9,485 nt of DNA from an uncultured Bacteroidales bacterium (GCA_934678915.1 CAKUSF010000078.1:1-9485), one strand, 5' to 3'; counted from the stretch's first letter, positions 1-7,588 are shown. Numbers and translations are program-made. Notes: generated by a model not told the origin, from the sequence alone.

Positions 1-1
1 G

Positions 2-73
2 ACCACTCCGGAGGACCAACTGCCGAACCTCCTGCCGCAAAACTTCGACAAGAACCTTCTGAAGCTTGTCTAA
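2..73 (+). CDS. C-terminal end of an unidentified rightward gene (partial)
   Basis: An open frame enters from the left edge and stops at TAA 71-73, giving 23 residues ending in QNFDKNLLKLV. Third codon positions are mostly G or C (ccg, ctg, aac, ttc, aag), as in the GC-rich genes at the right of the window and unlike the AT-rich gene next door, which is why this frame is preferred. The other forward frame, starting at base 1, runs on to a TAA near 103 but reads less like protein. The tail is too short to name a family. It is followed by a spacer and a strong hairpin at 180-216, as expected downstream of a real gene. The assignment rests only on codon use and context. Confidence 0.45.
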   Translation, partial: TTPEDQLPNLLPQNFDKNLLKLV

Positions 74-129
74 ACAAAGTAAACCAATCAGAATAAATCA
101 GGCAAACGCCTAGTCAAATAGACTGCGCA

Positions 130-172
130 CCCCGCAGCCTTGGCGCTGCTTTGTCAACATGGGCGTGCGGGG
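130..172. repeat. GC-rich imperfect inverted repeat (stem-loop)
   Basis: CCCCGCA at 130-136 is the exact complement of TGCGGGG at 166-172. After a single bulged G (165) the pairing continues with GCC 137-139 against GGC 162-164, so the stem has ten pairs around a loop of about 22 bases. No T-run follows on either side, so this is not a classic intrinsic terminator. It lies in the noncoding spacer between the leftmost gene fragment and the bidirectional terminator. It could be an RNA structure at the end of the upstream transcript or a scattered intergenic repeat; one copy in one window cannot decide. Confidence 0.4.
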
Positions 173-179
173 ACGGTTA

Positions 180-216
180 CAATAAATAGGACGGTCTTAG
201 GCCGTCCTATTTATTG
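180..216. terminator. Bidirectional intrinsic terminator between convergent genes
   Basis: Bases 180-194 pair perfectly with 202-216 (15 bp; core TAGGACGG/CCGTCCTA) around the 7-base loop TCTTAGG. The outer stem is A-rich on the left and T-rich on the right (TATTTATT), so either strand gives a GC core followed by a U-rich stretch. It sits between the rightward gene ending at 73 and the leftward gene ending at 245, where a shared terminator is expected. Confidence 0.85.
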
Positions 217-244
217 CATTTGCTAACGAGATCACTATTGGGTA

Positions 245-922
245 TCACTTGTTTTCTGATTGCTTGATCGCAGACATCAATTGATATACTTGATCAAAAT
301 CATTGAAATTGACTTTATTTGCGCCAAGATATGCATTAATAATATCAGATCGATCTTTGAAGAATCTCAGTAACAGTTTCTTTGTAGGTGCGTATGCAAC
401 TTTATTTTTGTAGATAAACGGTATTGTTCTAACCTCGTAAGACGGATTTCCATTAAGGTCATAAATTAGGCCTCCCTGTCCCTCGATCTTTTTTATTTCT
501 TTAATGTTGCTTGTGCTAGATTCTGTTCCAAACGCACCTTTCTTATTATCTCCAAATAATAGCCGTCGCGATGCGCAGAGATAAGTTCCATCAATGTCAA
601 GAGCGAAGGCAAGATAGTAAGTTCTGTACCGGATGAAAAGAGAGCCACCAATTGATGCTCGGTCAACGGACGCATTGTCTTTTATACCCATAATCTTTCC
701 GTCAGCATCTATGAAGCGGATTGTCTGGTCAATTGTGCTGATGTTGAATTTTGCTGTTGAATAACCTCCGTCTTTGTAGATTATTCTTCCCTCCTTGAAC
801 TCAGGAAGGTAGTACTTTACACTATCGGGGAGCTGTTTTTCAAAATCACCTTGTGCGGATTGTCCTGATAAGGTGCTGCTACCGATAATTATTGCAAGTA
901 TTACTGTGATGATTCTTACCAT
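245..922 (-). CDS. Small exported protein of unknown function, AT-rich gene
   Basis: The protein is 225 aa from the ATG at 920-922. This start is chosen because it gives a clean signal peptide (MVRIITVILAIIIG, cleavage probably near GQSAQ). The frame stays open upstream to an ATG at 970, but those 16 extra codons lie largely in the susD terminator hairpin and would put a non-signal segment before the hydrophobic core. The mature part has no membrane segment and no catalytic motif I can recognise. It contains YKDGGYS near residue 50, FIDADGKIMG near 73-82, a Ser/Thr-rich stretch (GTESSTSNI) near 130, and an ending LLLRFFKDRSDIINAYLGANKVNF. From memory this pattern (YKDG, FID..G, and a 'KLF...I..YL....I.F' tail) resembles a widespread uncharacterised Bacteroidales exported family; I could not check this. 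GC is only about 36 % by hand count over 241-600, well below GSCFA or the nucleotidase. It lies 63 bp after susD but behind a terminator. Confidence 0.85.
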   Translation of the reverse strand: MVRIITVILAIIIGSSTLSGQSAQGDFEKQLPDSVKYYLPEFKEGRIIYKDGGYSTAKFNISTIDQTIRFIDADGKIMGIKDNASVDRASIGGSLFIRYRTYYLAFALDIDGTYLCASRRLLFGDNKKGAFGTESSTSNIKEIKKIEGQGGLIYDLNGNPSYEVRTIPFIYKNKVAYAPTKKLLLRFFKDRSDIINAYLGANKVNFNDFDQVYQLMSAIKQSENK

Positions 923-933
923 TTTGGTTCTTA

Positions 934-965
934 AGAAAAAGAGGGGATAATTTCTTATCCCCTCT
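934..965 (-). terminator. Intrinsic terminator after susD
   Basis: Reading leftward, AGAGGGGATAA (965-955) and TTATCCCCTCT (950-940) form a perfect 11-bp stem around the loop GAAA, followed by a T-run (TTTTTCTT, ending about 933). This is a textbook rho-independent terminator. It begins about 20 bases after the susD stop codon and ends about 11 bases before the start of the next leftward gene. It therefore closes the susC-susD transcript and separates it from the small exported-protein gene. Confidence 0.9.
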
Positions 966-985
966 ATCATTTCAGACCGTAAAAT

Positions 986-3043
986 TTACTCTTCCCAACC
1001 AGGGTTTTGTGTTATTTTGACATTCTTGTTGGCATACTGTGTGATGACATCTGAGCAAATCGGCTCAAGATAATTTCTTACATCAACATTGCGGCTATCT
1101 CTGTCCTTAATATTCACTGGGACAAGGAATCCACGCATTTGTGAGTAATTCTTCGCATCAAAGTCAAAGTATGTGCGTTCTCCAAGTTTCAATGTGCCGT
1201 CTGGATTGTAGCCTACGATAGGAATAACACTGACCTTTTTAGAGTTAGCGGAAGTAAGAAGATTGTAACCCTGATTATTCAACGTTTTCTTCAGATTGGT
1301 TGTCTGGGCAGGTCTTCCGAATTCTTTGGCTTGATCAGCGGAAATAGTCGCTGCAAGATCAAGTTCAACATAGCCGCCAATCAACAGATCAGGGTTGTTG
1401 GCTCCCAACATGAGTTCAAGCTGTCCCCAGCGTCTGATGTCAAGTACACGATATTGTTCAAGGAAGAACTCCATTCGGCGTTCGCGACGGATTTCCCAAA
1501 TCAGTGGGCTTACAGCGCCAACGGTCTTATAGCCAAGAGTTGTCTGCTGTGCTGCTCCTGTTCTTTCAGGATCATCCGGAATATTTGCAAGCTGAAGTGG
1601 AGCTGTTTCCTTTACACCTTTATTTATTGCTGTGTTGTCAAGAGGGCGTTTGCGGATGGCGTTGATGGACTTATCAAGGTCATCTTGAGTCACAGCTGCA
1701 CCTCCAAATTTGTCAGCGAGTTCAGCCTTGGCCTCAATCCAGTTAAGAACTGTCTCTGCATACCTTACGCAAGGGAAACCATTTTCATTTGTGCATGAAC
1801 CGTAATATGTTGGAACAGACTTTCCGTTGTAAGAATATGTTGGGCCTTCACGGTCAATGAATTTTTCGCAGTACAGTCCGGTCGCGCTAGCTTTCGGCTC
1901 ATCCCAGAAAGTGGCTTCGAAGCGAGGGTCACGTGACACGACCATGTCTTGAAGGCGGAAGCTCTTTGCATTTTCAATCGTAGAGCTGGAGTATGGCTTC
2001 CCGTCCTGGCAAATCCAAGCCTTAAGGGTGCTAAGATTACCTGAGCAGACCTGTGACTCGTTACCATTTGAATAAGAGGCGATACAGTGCTGTGAAGCGT
2101 TGTTGATCGATTTGTTGTAAGTTCTGTAAAGAATAATCTCCTTACTTGAAGGCCTTGAGTAAAGTGTTCCAAACAGTGTACGGAAATCAGTGTCGAAAGC
2201 ATACGCACCGCTGTTGATTACTTGTCCAGCATAGTCTCTTGCTGCTTCAAGAAACAACTTTGCTTTGGCATCTACGTCTGAGCAAGTCTTCATTGCCTCA
2301 TCGTTCTTATGATAGATGTACCATGTTCCTTCGAACAACATACATCTTGAGGCGATTGTACCTACTACAGCTTTATTGACGTAATCAACTCCGTCATCGG
2401 ATCTTACATTTGCCATCGCATAGTCGAAGTCTTCTTTTACCTTAGTCATGACCTCGGACCTAGGAGTACGTTGAGCATACATTGCATCGTTGTCAGTAAC
2501 TTCGACAACCGCATCGTAGTACGGCACGTCTCCGAAGGATTCTACAAAGCGGCTATATTCCCAACCTCTGAAGAAGCGTGCGACACCATTCCAGTGGTTG
2601 TAAGCTTCATCTGTAAGCTTACCGTTGTCATGCATAGTGGCAAGTCTCGCAATAAGGAGATTCCATTTGCGAATGTAAGCAAAGTTCCATGGACCAGAGC
2701 CACGCCTTGCCAACCAGTATCCTCTGTAGGCAAGTTCCTGTTTGTACCAGTTGTCTGATGGGAGAGAGATGAGAATATTGCTTTGTGTTCCACTTGTGGT
2801 GCGGTCATCACTAAACTCTCCTGATGAATATACTCCTGGTGCATAAACCTGCCCCCAGTTGTCGGAATATCCTGTGAAATATGATCCGTAGGTTCCGTTT
2901 ACAAACAAACGGATGTTATTTTCACTTGCCCAATATGTGTTGTCATTCATCGTGGTCTTTGACTCCCTGTCGAGGAAATCACTGCATGATGAGAATGCGA
3001 GCACAAGTGCACCGGCAGAAATTATTTTGATAAAACTTTTCAT
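986..3043 (-). CDS. SusD/RagB-family outer-membrane lipoprotein
   Basis: SusD-like proteins are surface lipoproteins that act as a lid on the SusC transporter and capture the substrate. The 685-aa product starts MKSFIKIISAGALVLAFSSC, a lipoprotein signal with Cys20 as the lipidated residue, followed by SDFLDRE, an acidic stretch typical of exported Bacteroidetes lipoproteins. The SusD C-terminal signature is clear near residues 515-540: WEIRRERRMEFFLEQYR followed by LDIRRW. Before it, around 430-470, comes the usual helical NWIEAKAELADKFG and INAIRKRP segment. At 685 aa it is longer than the prototype SusD (about 550 aa). It starts 12 bases after the susC stop with no Shine-Dalgarno sequence, so it is co-transcribed and probably translationally linked. 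The substrate cannot be predicted, since no hydrolase is nearby. The family call is secure; the ligand is unknown. Confidence 0.97.
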   Translation of the reverse strand: MKSFIKIISAGALVLAFSSCSDFLDRESKTTMNDNTYWASENNIRLFVNGTYGSYFTGYSDNWGQVYAPGVYSSGEFSDDRTTSGTQSNILISLPSDNWYKQELAYRGYWLARRGSGPWNFAYIRKWNLLIARLATMHDNGKLTDEAYNHWNGVARFFRGWEYSRFVESFGDVPYYDAVVEVTDNDAMYAQRTPRSEVMTKVKEDFDYAMANVRSDDGVDYVNKAVVGTIASRCMLFEGTWYIYHKNDEAMKTCSDVDAKAKLFLEAARDYAGQVINSGAYAFDTDFRTLFGTLYSRPSSKEIILYRTYNKSINNASQHCIASYSNGNESQVCSGNLSTLKAWICQDGKPYSSSTIENAKSFRLQDMVVSRDPRFEATFWDEPKASATGLYCEKFIDREGPTYSYNGKSVPTYYGSCTNENGFPCVRYAETVLNWIEAKAELADKFGGAAVTQDDLDKSINAIRKRPLDNTAINKGVKETAPLQLANIPDDPERTGAAQQTTLGYKTVGAVSPLIWEIRRERRMEFFLEQYRVLDIRRWGQLELMLGANNPDLLIGGYVELDLAATISADQAKEFGRPAQTTNLKKTLNNQGYNLLTSANSKKVSVIPIVGYNPDGTLKLGERTYFDFDAKNYSQMRGFLVPVNIKDRDSRNVDVRNYLEPICSDVITQYANKNVKITQNPGWEE

Positions 3044-3055
3044 TTCAATTTATTA

Positions 3056-6000
3056 TTAGAATGTAACCTGAACTCCGATAGACGCTGTCTTGAAAGCAGG
3101 AGAACCTACACCAGCGCGGCTTGAGTTATAGTTAGAGGTGTTGAATGATGAATATCCTGCAATCTCTTCTGGATCAAGAGGTAGGCCTTTGAGGTGATCG
3201 AACGTGAAGAAGTTCTCAAGGGAAACATAGAATCTTGCCTTCTCCATGTTGACGAGTTGTGTGATACGCCTTGGCAGAGTGTAACCAAGAGTAATATTCT
3301 TGATTCTCAAATATGCCATGTTGAGCATGTACCTGTCATTAGCCACCATGTTGAAGATACTACTTCCGCTGCAGTTCGCTGCACGTGGATAGAATGCATC
3401 ATAGTTCGCAGGAACTGTCGTGATCGAACCGTCAGCATTTGTGATGTTATACTCATCATACCAGAAATCTCCAGCGAAGGTTTGTGCCATGGCACCATCT
3501 GAGGTGTTGAATCCTGGGAGAGTCATAGAAGATGAGCCTAACATGTTGCGCTTGCCGATACCCTGAAGGAAGATTGAGAAATCAAATCCCTTCCAATCGG
3601 CATCGATTCTGAAACTATACTCGTAACGAGGAGTTGTGTTACCGATAACGGTAAGGTCGCCATGATCGTCGGTGAGGTTTTTACCGTTGTCAATGACACC
3701 ATCGCCATTAAGGTCAACGAATTTAACATCACCAGGGCCAGAGATCAGAGATCCTGAGGCGATCTTGCCTTGTGTAGCGTAATTCTTGCCGTCAGCGAAC
3801 TTGTAATATTTTCCATAAGCATCTGTCATCTCAATGAGATTTCCATTCGCGTCATGGGCAAAGTCATCGTGCTGGAATAGTCTGTCTACCTTGTAACCCC
3901 AAATTTCACCGTAGGTCTTGCCTGTGTACCATCCTGAGAGAATCTTGCTGGAACCATACTCAGTAATCTTTGTCTTGGCATCAGCGATGCTAGCTGTTGC
4001 AGAGATGTTAAGACCGTTGGAGAATGAATGTCCCCAGTTGATGGAAAGTTCCCAACCGTCTGTTCTAAGAGAACCAAAGTTTCCGTTAGGCGCTGATGCA
4101 CCGATGTTATAGCTGACACCTTCCATTCCAATGATCATGTTGTTGGTGTTTCTCCTATACCAGTCGAAAGTAATGTTGAACTGATTGAACAAGGAGATGT
4201 CGGCACCGATGTCGTAGGTCTCAATGTCCTGCCATGTGATGTCTGGATAAACAGCTCCAGGGGTTGCGAATGACACATCCTTCACGCCAGAGTGGATCCA
4301 GTATGTGGTGGAGCTACCCATTGTAGGAATGTACATGGATGAACTGATTGTCTGGTCTCCAATGGTTCCCCATGAAGCCCTGAGCTTAAGAGATGAGAGA
4401 ACATCAGTGAATGGCTGCATCCAAGGTTCCTGAGTGACACGCCATCCTGCGGATACTGATGGGAACCATCTCCATTTAAGGTTAGTCGGGAACTTGGAAG
4501 AACCGTCGTAACGAAGATTTCCTTCCAAAAGATACTTGTCCTTGTAGGTGTAGTTGATACGTCCGAAGAATCCTGCGGTTGAACTCCATGAGTTAGATCC
4601 TCCAGAAGTCTGTGTGCCAGTTGCAAGATCGAATTGTGGATTGGATATATCAATCAGAGTCATCTTTTTGCCCCATACTCCAGTGTAGTCATAAGCTACA
4701 GCCTGGAATCCAAGGAGGAATTTAAACTTGTGGGTGTCGAACAAGTTGAGATCATAAGTGGAAGTAGCGTTCCAAGTTTGTCTCTGCGAGGTGAAAGAGT
4801 CCTGATAGATTGAATCATAAGATGAGGTATAGCTGTAAACATTCAGCTTCTTGGCAGTGATGTTCTCTCCTAATCCATTGATTTCAAACCATTCATTTGA
4901 TGTGTATTGGATATTGCCGTTGGCGTCAAGTGCATTCACTGCGGATGACCAAGTGTCACCTGCCATGTATTTGATACCAGGGTTGCGTTCCTGTGTGTTG
5001 TTCACAGCATAGGTGTAGTCAATGTCAATATTCCAGTTCTTTACAGGAGTAATAGTTGTTCCGACATTAACACTTGTGTAGTAGGTGTCAAGTGTCGCCT
5101 GATTGGCTGTGCTGAACTCATAAGCGGCATTTCTGACATTGTCACCATATTCATTGGTAGGCTCCATAGGGTAAGTCGGTCCCCAACGGAAAACATAGTA
5201 CCAAACATCAGCAGTGGTGGAATTAGTTGCGAAAGCCCACGATTTGGTCGATTTGGTGAACATGATTCCAGAATGGACATTCAGCCAATCGTTGATTTGA
5301 GTGTTGATTCTAGCATTGGCGTTATAACGCTTGTACCAGTCATAGTCAGTCACTTTAAGCATACCGTTCTGATCAAGATATGCTAGACTGATGTTGTAGT
5401 TAGTTCTACCCTTGTTGCCAGCTACAGAAATGTTGTGAGACTGTGTAGGGGCATTCTCCCTTACCAAATAATCATAGGCATCGAAAGTACGGATTCCAAT
5501 CTTTCTGTTTGATCCGTCAACATACCAGTCACGTCCATAAGTGAAAGGATCACCGACCCCAATGCTATTGCCATACTTTTCTTTCCACGCAACAGCAGCG
5601 TTATAGCCTGCACGGTCAATTAGCCAGAACGCTCCTACAGGTGTGTAGGTACCAACGCGCTCCGCAGCCTCAACTGTGTAGTGAAGTCCATCTACATCTG
5701 CCATTTCGTAGTCCTTAGCCTTGTTTTGGATAGAGAAGTTTCCTGAATAGCTCACAGAAACCTTGTCTGCTTCTTTGCTTCCTTTCTTAGATGTGATAAG
5801 GATTACACCGAAAGCGGCCTTGGCACCGTAAATTGATGCAGAAGCCGCATCTTTCAAAATTGAGATGCTTTCGATGTCATCTGGATTGACAAGATTAAGG
5901 GATGGTATCTCCACGTTGTCCAAAAGGATAAGCGGAGAAGATGCTCCGTTGTATGATCCAACTTGACCGCGAATTCGAAGAATAGGATCGGAGCCAACCT

Positions 6001-6520
6001 CATTGCTACCAACTCGAACATTAAGACCAGCTGCAGCACCTTGAAGGCCACGTCCGACATCAGAAATAGGACGTCCTTCAAGAGCCTGTCCGACATTGAC
6101 GCTGGCAACAGCACCAGTCAGGTTCTCTTTCTTCTGGGTGCCGTAACCAACGACAACAACATCGCTAAGCATCATGGCATCCTCTTTGAGGACGACCTTC
6201 ATGCCGTTCTTGGCTTCCATTGTGAGGGTGGTGTAGCCGAGGCAGCCAATTTCGACCTTGGTGCCTTCGGTGACGTTGAGTGAGAATGTTCCGTCAATCT
6301 GGGTGACTGTACCGGTGGTTGTGCCTGGAACCATCACGCTCGCTCCCGGAATCGGGTTGCCGTTGACATCGACGATCGTTCCCTTGACGGGCTGCTGCTG
6401 AGCGGCCGCCTCGGACAGTAAGCCGGACTCACTTACGGCTGCGGAGGCGCTGAATGACAGCGTGCCCGCGAGCAGCATCATGAGAAAGGCGTTTACTTTG
6501 TAAGTGCGATTCTTTTTCAT
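3056..6520 (-). CDS. SusC/RagA-family TonB-dependent outer-membrane transporter
   Basis: This 1154-aa protein is the barrel partner of the SusD protein encoded 12 bases downstream; together they import a bulky nutrient using TonB energy. Domains in order: signal peptide (about 1-28); carboxypeptidase-regulatory-like domain (about 44-112, with GTIVDVNGNPIPGASVMVPG); the conserved junction DVVVVGYGTQKKENLTGAV (120-138) holding the TonB-box-like region; plug (about 139-248, with LRIRGQ, LILLDNVEI and DDIESISILKDAASASIYGAKAA); and a long beta-barrel ending in GVQVTF, with a terminal Phe as expected for outer-membrane assembly. A DLNGDGVID loop near 935-943 is common in this family. There is no N-terminal STN domain, so it should be a transporter only and not a sigma/anti-sigma signalling type. 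The gene ends in three consecutive in-frame TAA codons. GC is about 63-65 % over 6301-6420 but about 37 % over 5461-5520. The substrate is unknown. Confidence 0.97.
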   Translation of the reverse strand: MKKNRTYKVNAFLMMLLAGTLSFSASAAVSESGLLSEAAAQQQPVKGTIVDVNGNPIPGASVMVPGTTTGTVTQIDGTFSLNVTEGTKVEIGCLGYTTLTMEAKNGMKVVLKEDAMMLSDVVVVGYGTQKKENLTGAVASVNVGQALEGRPISDVGRGLQGAAAGLNVRVGSNEVGSDPILRIRGQVGSYNGASSPLILLDNVEIPSLNLVNPDDIESISILKDAASASIYGAKAAFGVILITSKKGSKEADKVSVSYSGNFSIQNKAKDYEMADVDGLHYTVEAAERVGTYTPVGAFWLIDRAGYNAAVAWKEKYGNSIGVGDPFTYGRDWYVDGSNRKIGIRTFDAYDYLVRENAPTQSHNISVAGNKGRTNYNISLAYLDQNGMLKVTDYDWYKRYNANARINTQINDWLNVHSGIMFTKSTKSWAFATNSTTADVWYYVFRWGPTYPMEPTNEYGDNVRNAAYEFSTANQATLDTYYTSVNVGTTITPVKNWNIDIDYTYAVNNTQERNPGIKYMAGDTWSSAVNALDANGNIQYTSNEWFEINGLGENITAKKLNVYSYTSSYDSIYQDSFTSQRQTWNATSTYDLNLFDTHKFKFLLGFQAVAYDYTGVWGKKMTLIDISNPQFDLATGTQTSGGSNSWSSTAGFFGRINYTYKDKYLLEGNLRYDGSSKFPTNLKWRWFPSVSAGWRVTQEPWMQPFTDVLSSLKLRASWGTIGDQTISSSMYIPTMGSSTTYWIHSGVKDVSFATPGAVYPDITWQDIETYDIGADISLFNQFNITFDWYRRNTNNMIIGMEGVSYNIGASAPNGNFGSLRTDGWELSINWGHSFSNGLNISATASIADAKTKITEYGSSKILSGWYTGKTYGEIWGYKVDRLFQHDDFAHDANGNLIEMTDAYGKYYKFADGKNYATQGKIASGSLISGPGDVKFVDLNGDGVIDNGKNLTDDHGDLTVIGNTTPRYEYSFRIDADWKGFDFSIFLQGIGKRNMLGSSSMTLPGFNTSDGAMAQTFAGDFWYDEYNITNADGSITTVPANYDAFYPRAANCSGSSIFNMVANDRYMLNMAYLRIKNITLGYTLPRRITQLVNMEKARFYVSLENFFTFDHLKGLPLDPEEIAGYSSFNTSNYNSSRAGVGSPAFKTASIGVQVTF

Positions 6521-6536
6521 TTAATAATGGTTTTGT

Positions 6537-6557
6537 ATTAACTTATGGTTTGTTAAT
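6537..6557 (-). repeat. Inverted repeat in the susC leader
   Basis: ATTAAC at 6537-6542 and GTTAAT at 6552-6557 form a 6-bp inverted repeat with a 9-base loop, ending 17 bases before the susC start codon. It is AT-rich and weak as RNA. It could hide the translation start or be a protein-binding site; in this AT-rich region it could also be chance. Confidence 0.3.
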
Positions 6558-6596
6558 GTGCGTCTTTAACAAAATCAATATACATAAATTTACTCC

Positions 6597-6612
6597 GCTT
6601 GTGTTTGCAAGC
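6597..6612 (-). repeat. Short stem-loop in the susC leader
   Basis: On the transcribed strand GCTTG (6612-6608) pairs with CAAGC (6601-6597) around the loop CAAACA. It lies about 12 bases after the predicted transcription start, near the 5' end of the leader. A short 5' hairpin could stabilise the message or be part of a regulatory leader; no known riboswitch class is recognisable. Confidence 0.35.
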
Positions 6613-6627
6613 ACTGACTTTAGACTA

Positions 6628-6658
6628 CAAATTTAACGTTTTATGATATAAAAGCAAA
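6628..6658 (-). promoter_or_regulatory. Bacteroides-type promoter for susC-susD
   Basis: On the minus strand TTTG (6658-6655) is followed by exactly 19 bases and then TAAATTTG (6635-6628). This matches the Bacteroidetes primary sigma-factor consensus of a -33 TTTG and a -7 TAnnTTTG. Transcription should begin near 6624, giving a leader of about 100 nt before the susC ATG at 6520. No E. coli-type -35/-10 pair is needed to explain the region. No operator for a specific regulator can be read from it. Confidence 0.8.
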
Positions 6659-6670
6659 TTATTCGTGCAA

Positions 6671-6697
6671 TTTTTTATTCTTCACAAGAATATAAAA
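6671..6697 (-). terminator. Possible weak AT-rich terminator after the GSCFA gene
   Basis: ATTCTT (6677-6682) pairs with AAGAAT (6686-6691) across the loop CAC, and the flanking T-run and A-run extend the stem with one mismatch to 6671-6697. It begins about 20 bases beyond the GSCFA stop codon (6716). The stem has only two G-C pairs, and on the GSCFA strand the run that follows is A rather than T, so termination would be weak. It may only mark the gene boundary. The rest of the spacer 6521-6715 holds the susC promoter and leader. Confidence 0.25.
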
Positions 6698-6715
6698 ACG
6701 TTTGAAATTGTTAAA

Positions 6716-7588
6716 TTATTTATGAATAGGCCGATGGTGAGCTCGAATCCATTCTTGTCGTCTTTTCTTCAGTTCGTCAATTTCCAGCTTGGGGATGGCG
6801 AAGTCCACGAACCTTGACCATAGGTAGTCAACGGCCTGAGGGGAAGGGTGAATCATGTCGGGGGAGTAGAAGCGGTAGTCGCGGAGCTCGTCTAGTACGA
6901 TTTCGTAGGCGGGGAAATAGTCACTGCGGTCTGGGAATCTTGTCAAAACCTCTTCGAGAGCGAGCAGAAGCGTGCTTTTGCTTATCTGGTTGCCATGTGC
7001 TCCGTCCTTGAGGTGGCGGATAGGGGAGACTGTGAAGAGAAATTGCTTGTCCGGATGGCGAGCGAGCATATTCATAAGTAACGTTGAAGTTTCTCTGACG
7101 GAAAGTCTGCGTCTGGAGAACTCCTTCGCATCAATCTTGAGGCAGTTGGAGACTACCTCGCCCGTGCGGGAATATTCATAAATCCATGCCGTGCCGAGGG
7201 TTATGATGACTTTTGTGGCAGCTTTCCACCGCTGAGAGGCTTCTTTCAGTGCTTCGTTGACGACATCCAAAAAGTCATCTCTGGTTCTACGGGCGAAGGA
7301 GGTGTGGTGGCTGAACGAGCAGATTAGTCCCGCGCCTGCGCCCATTTGGACGCACTCGTCCTCGCTGAACGGGATTTCGGATGAGAGACGGGCGATTGAA
7401 TTGCAGATGGAGACAGGGTTGTAAAGAGTCCCGAACGGGTTGAGACAGACATCGAAGCCCAACTCCACCATCTTCTGTCCCATGTTGTCCGCAAAGCAAC
7501 TGCCCAGAATGAAGATTTTGTCATTCAACGAGACTGTCACTTTGCTTTGGCCGGTGTCAACCGGAGTCTGAAGTTTGAGTTGTTCCAT
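6716..7588 (-). CDS. GSCFA-domain protein (putative SGNH-like hydrolase)
   Basis: The 290-aa protein carries the motif that names its family, GSCFA, at residues 29-33 within FILGSCFADNMG. Other family-type blocks are NPFGTLYNP (50-58), SFSHHTSF (91-98), ITLGTAWIYEY (129-139), FTVSPIRH (185-192) with N200, and SPDMIHPS (242-249). Ser30 in a GSC context plus Asp244 and His247 in a DxxH arrangement resemble the catalytic layout of SGNH/GDSL esterases. The substrate is not established for this family as far as I know. No signal peptide is seen, so it is probably cytoplasmic. The ATG at 7586-7588 is chosen because it starts just before the conserved region. The frame runs 24 codons further up, but that stretch crosses the divergent intergenic gap and the start of the opposite gene. 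It is transcribed away from the barrel gene and ends about 60 bases upstream of the susC promoter. Composition is GC-rich (about 55 % over 6781-6840). Confidence 0.92.
   Translation of the reverse strand: MEQLKLQTPVDTGQSKVTVSLNDKIFILGSCFADNMGQKMVELGFDVCLNPFGTLYNPVSICNSIARLSSEIPFSEDECVQMGAGAGLICSFSHHTSFARRTRDDFLDVVNEALKEASQRWKAATKVIITLGTAWIYEYSRTGEVVSNCLKIDAKEFSRRRLSVRETSTLLMNMLARHPDKQFLFTVSPIRHLKDGAHGNQISKSTLLLALEEVLTRFPDRSDYFPAYEIVLDELRDYRFYSPDMIHPSPQAVDYLWSRFVDFAIPKLEIDELKKRRQEWIRAHHRPIHK

Noticed and set aside
923..970. N-terminal extension of the small exported protein to an ATG at 970
   Set aside because: The 16 extra codons are largely made of the terminator hairpin and would place a non-signal segment ahead of a good signal peptide starting at 922.
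1331..1798. 155-codon rightward open frame opposite susD
   Set aside because: It lies wholly inside the well-supported susD gene on the other strand, has many Cys residues and no recognisable motif, and has no promoter or ribosome-binding signal.
3056..6520. SusC as a signalling TonB-dependent transducer
   Set aside because: The region between the signal peptide and the plug holds only a carboxypeptidase-regulatory-like domain; no STN domain and no neighbouring sigma or anti-sigma gene is present.
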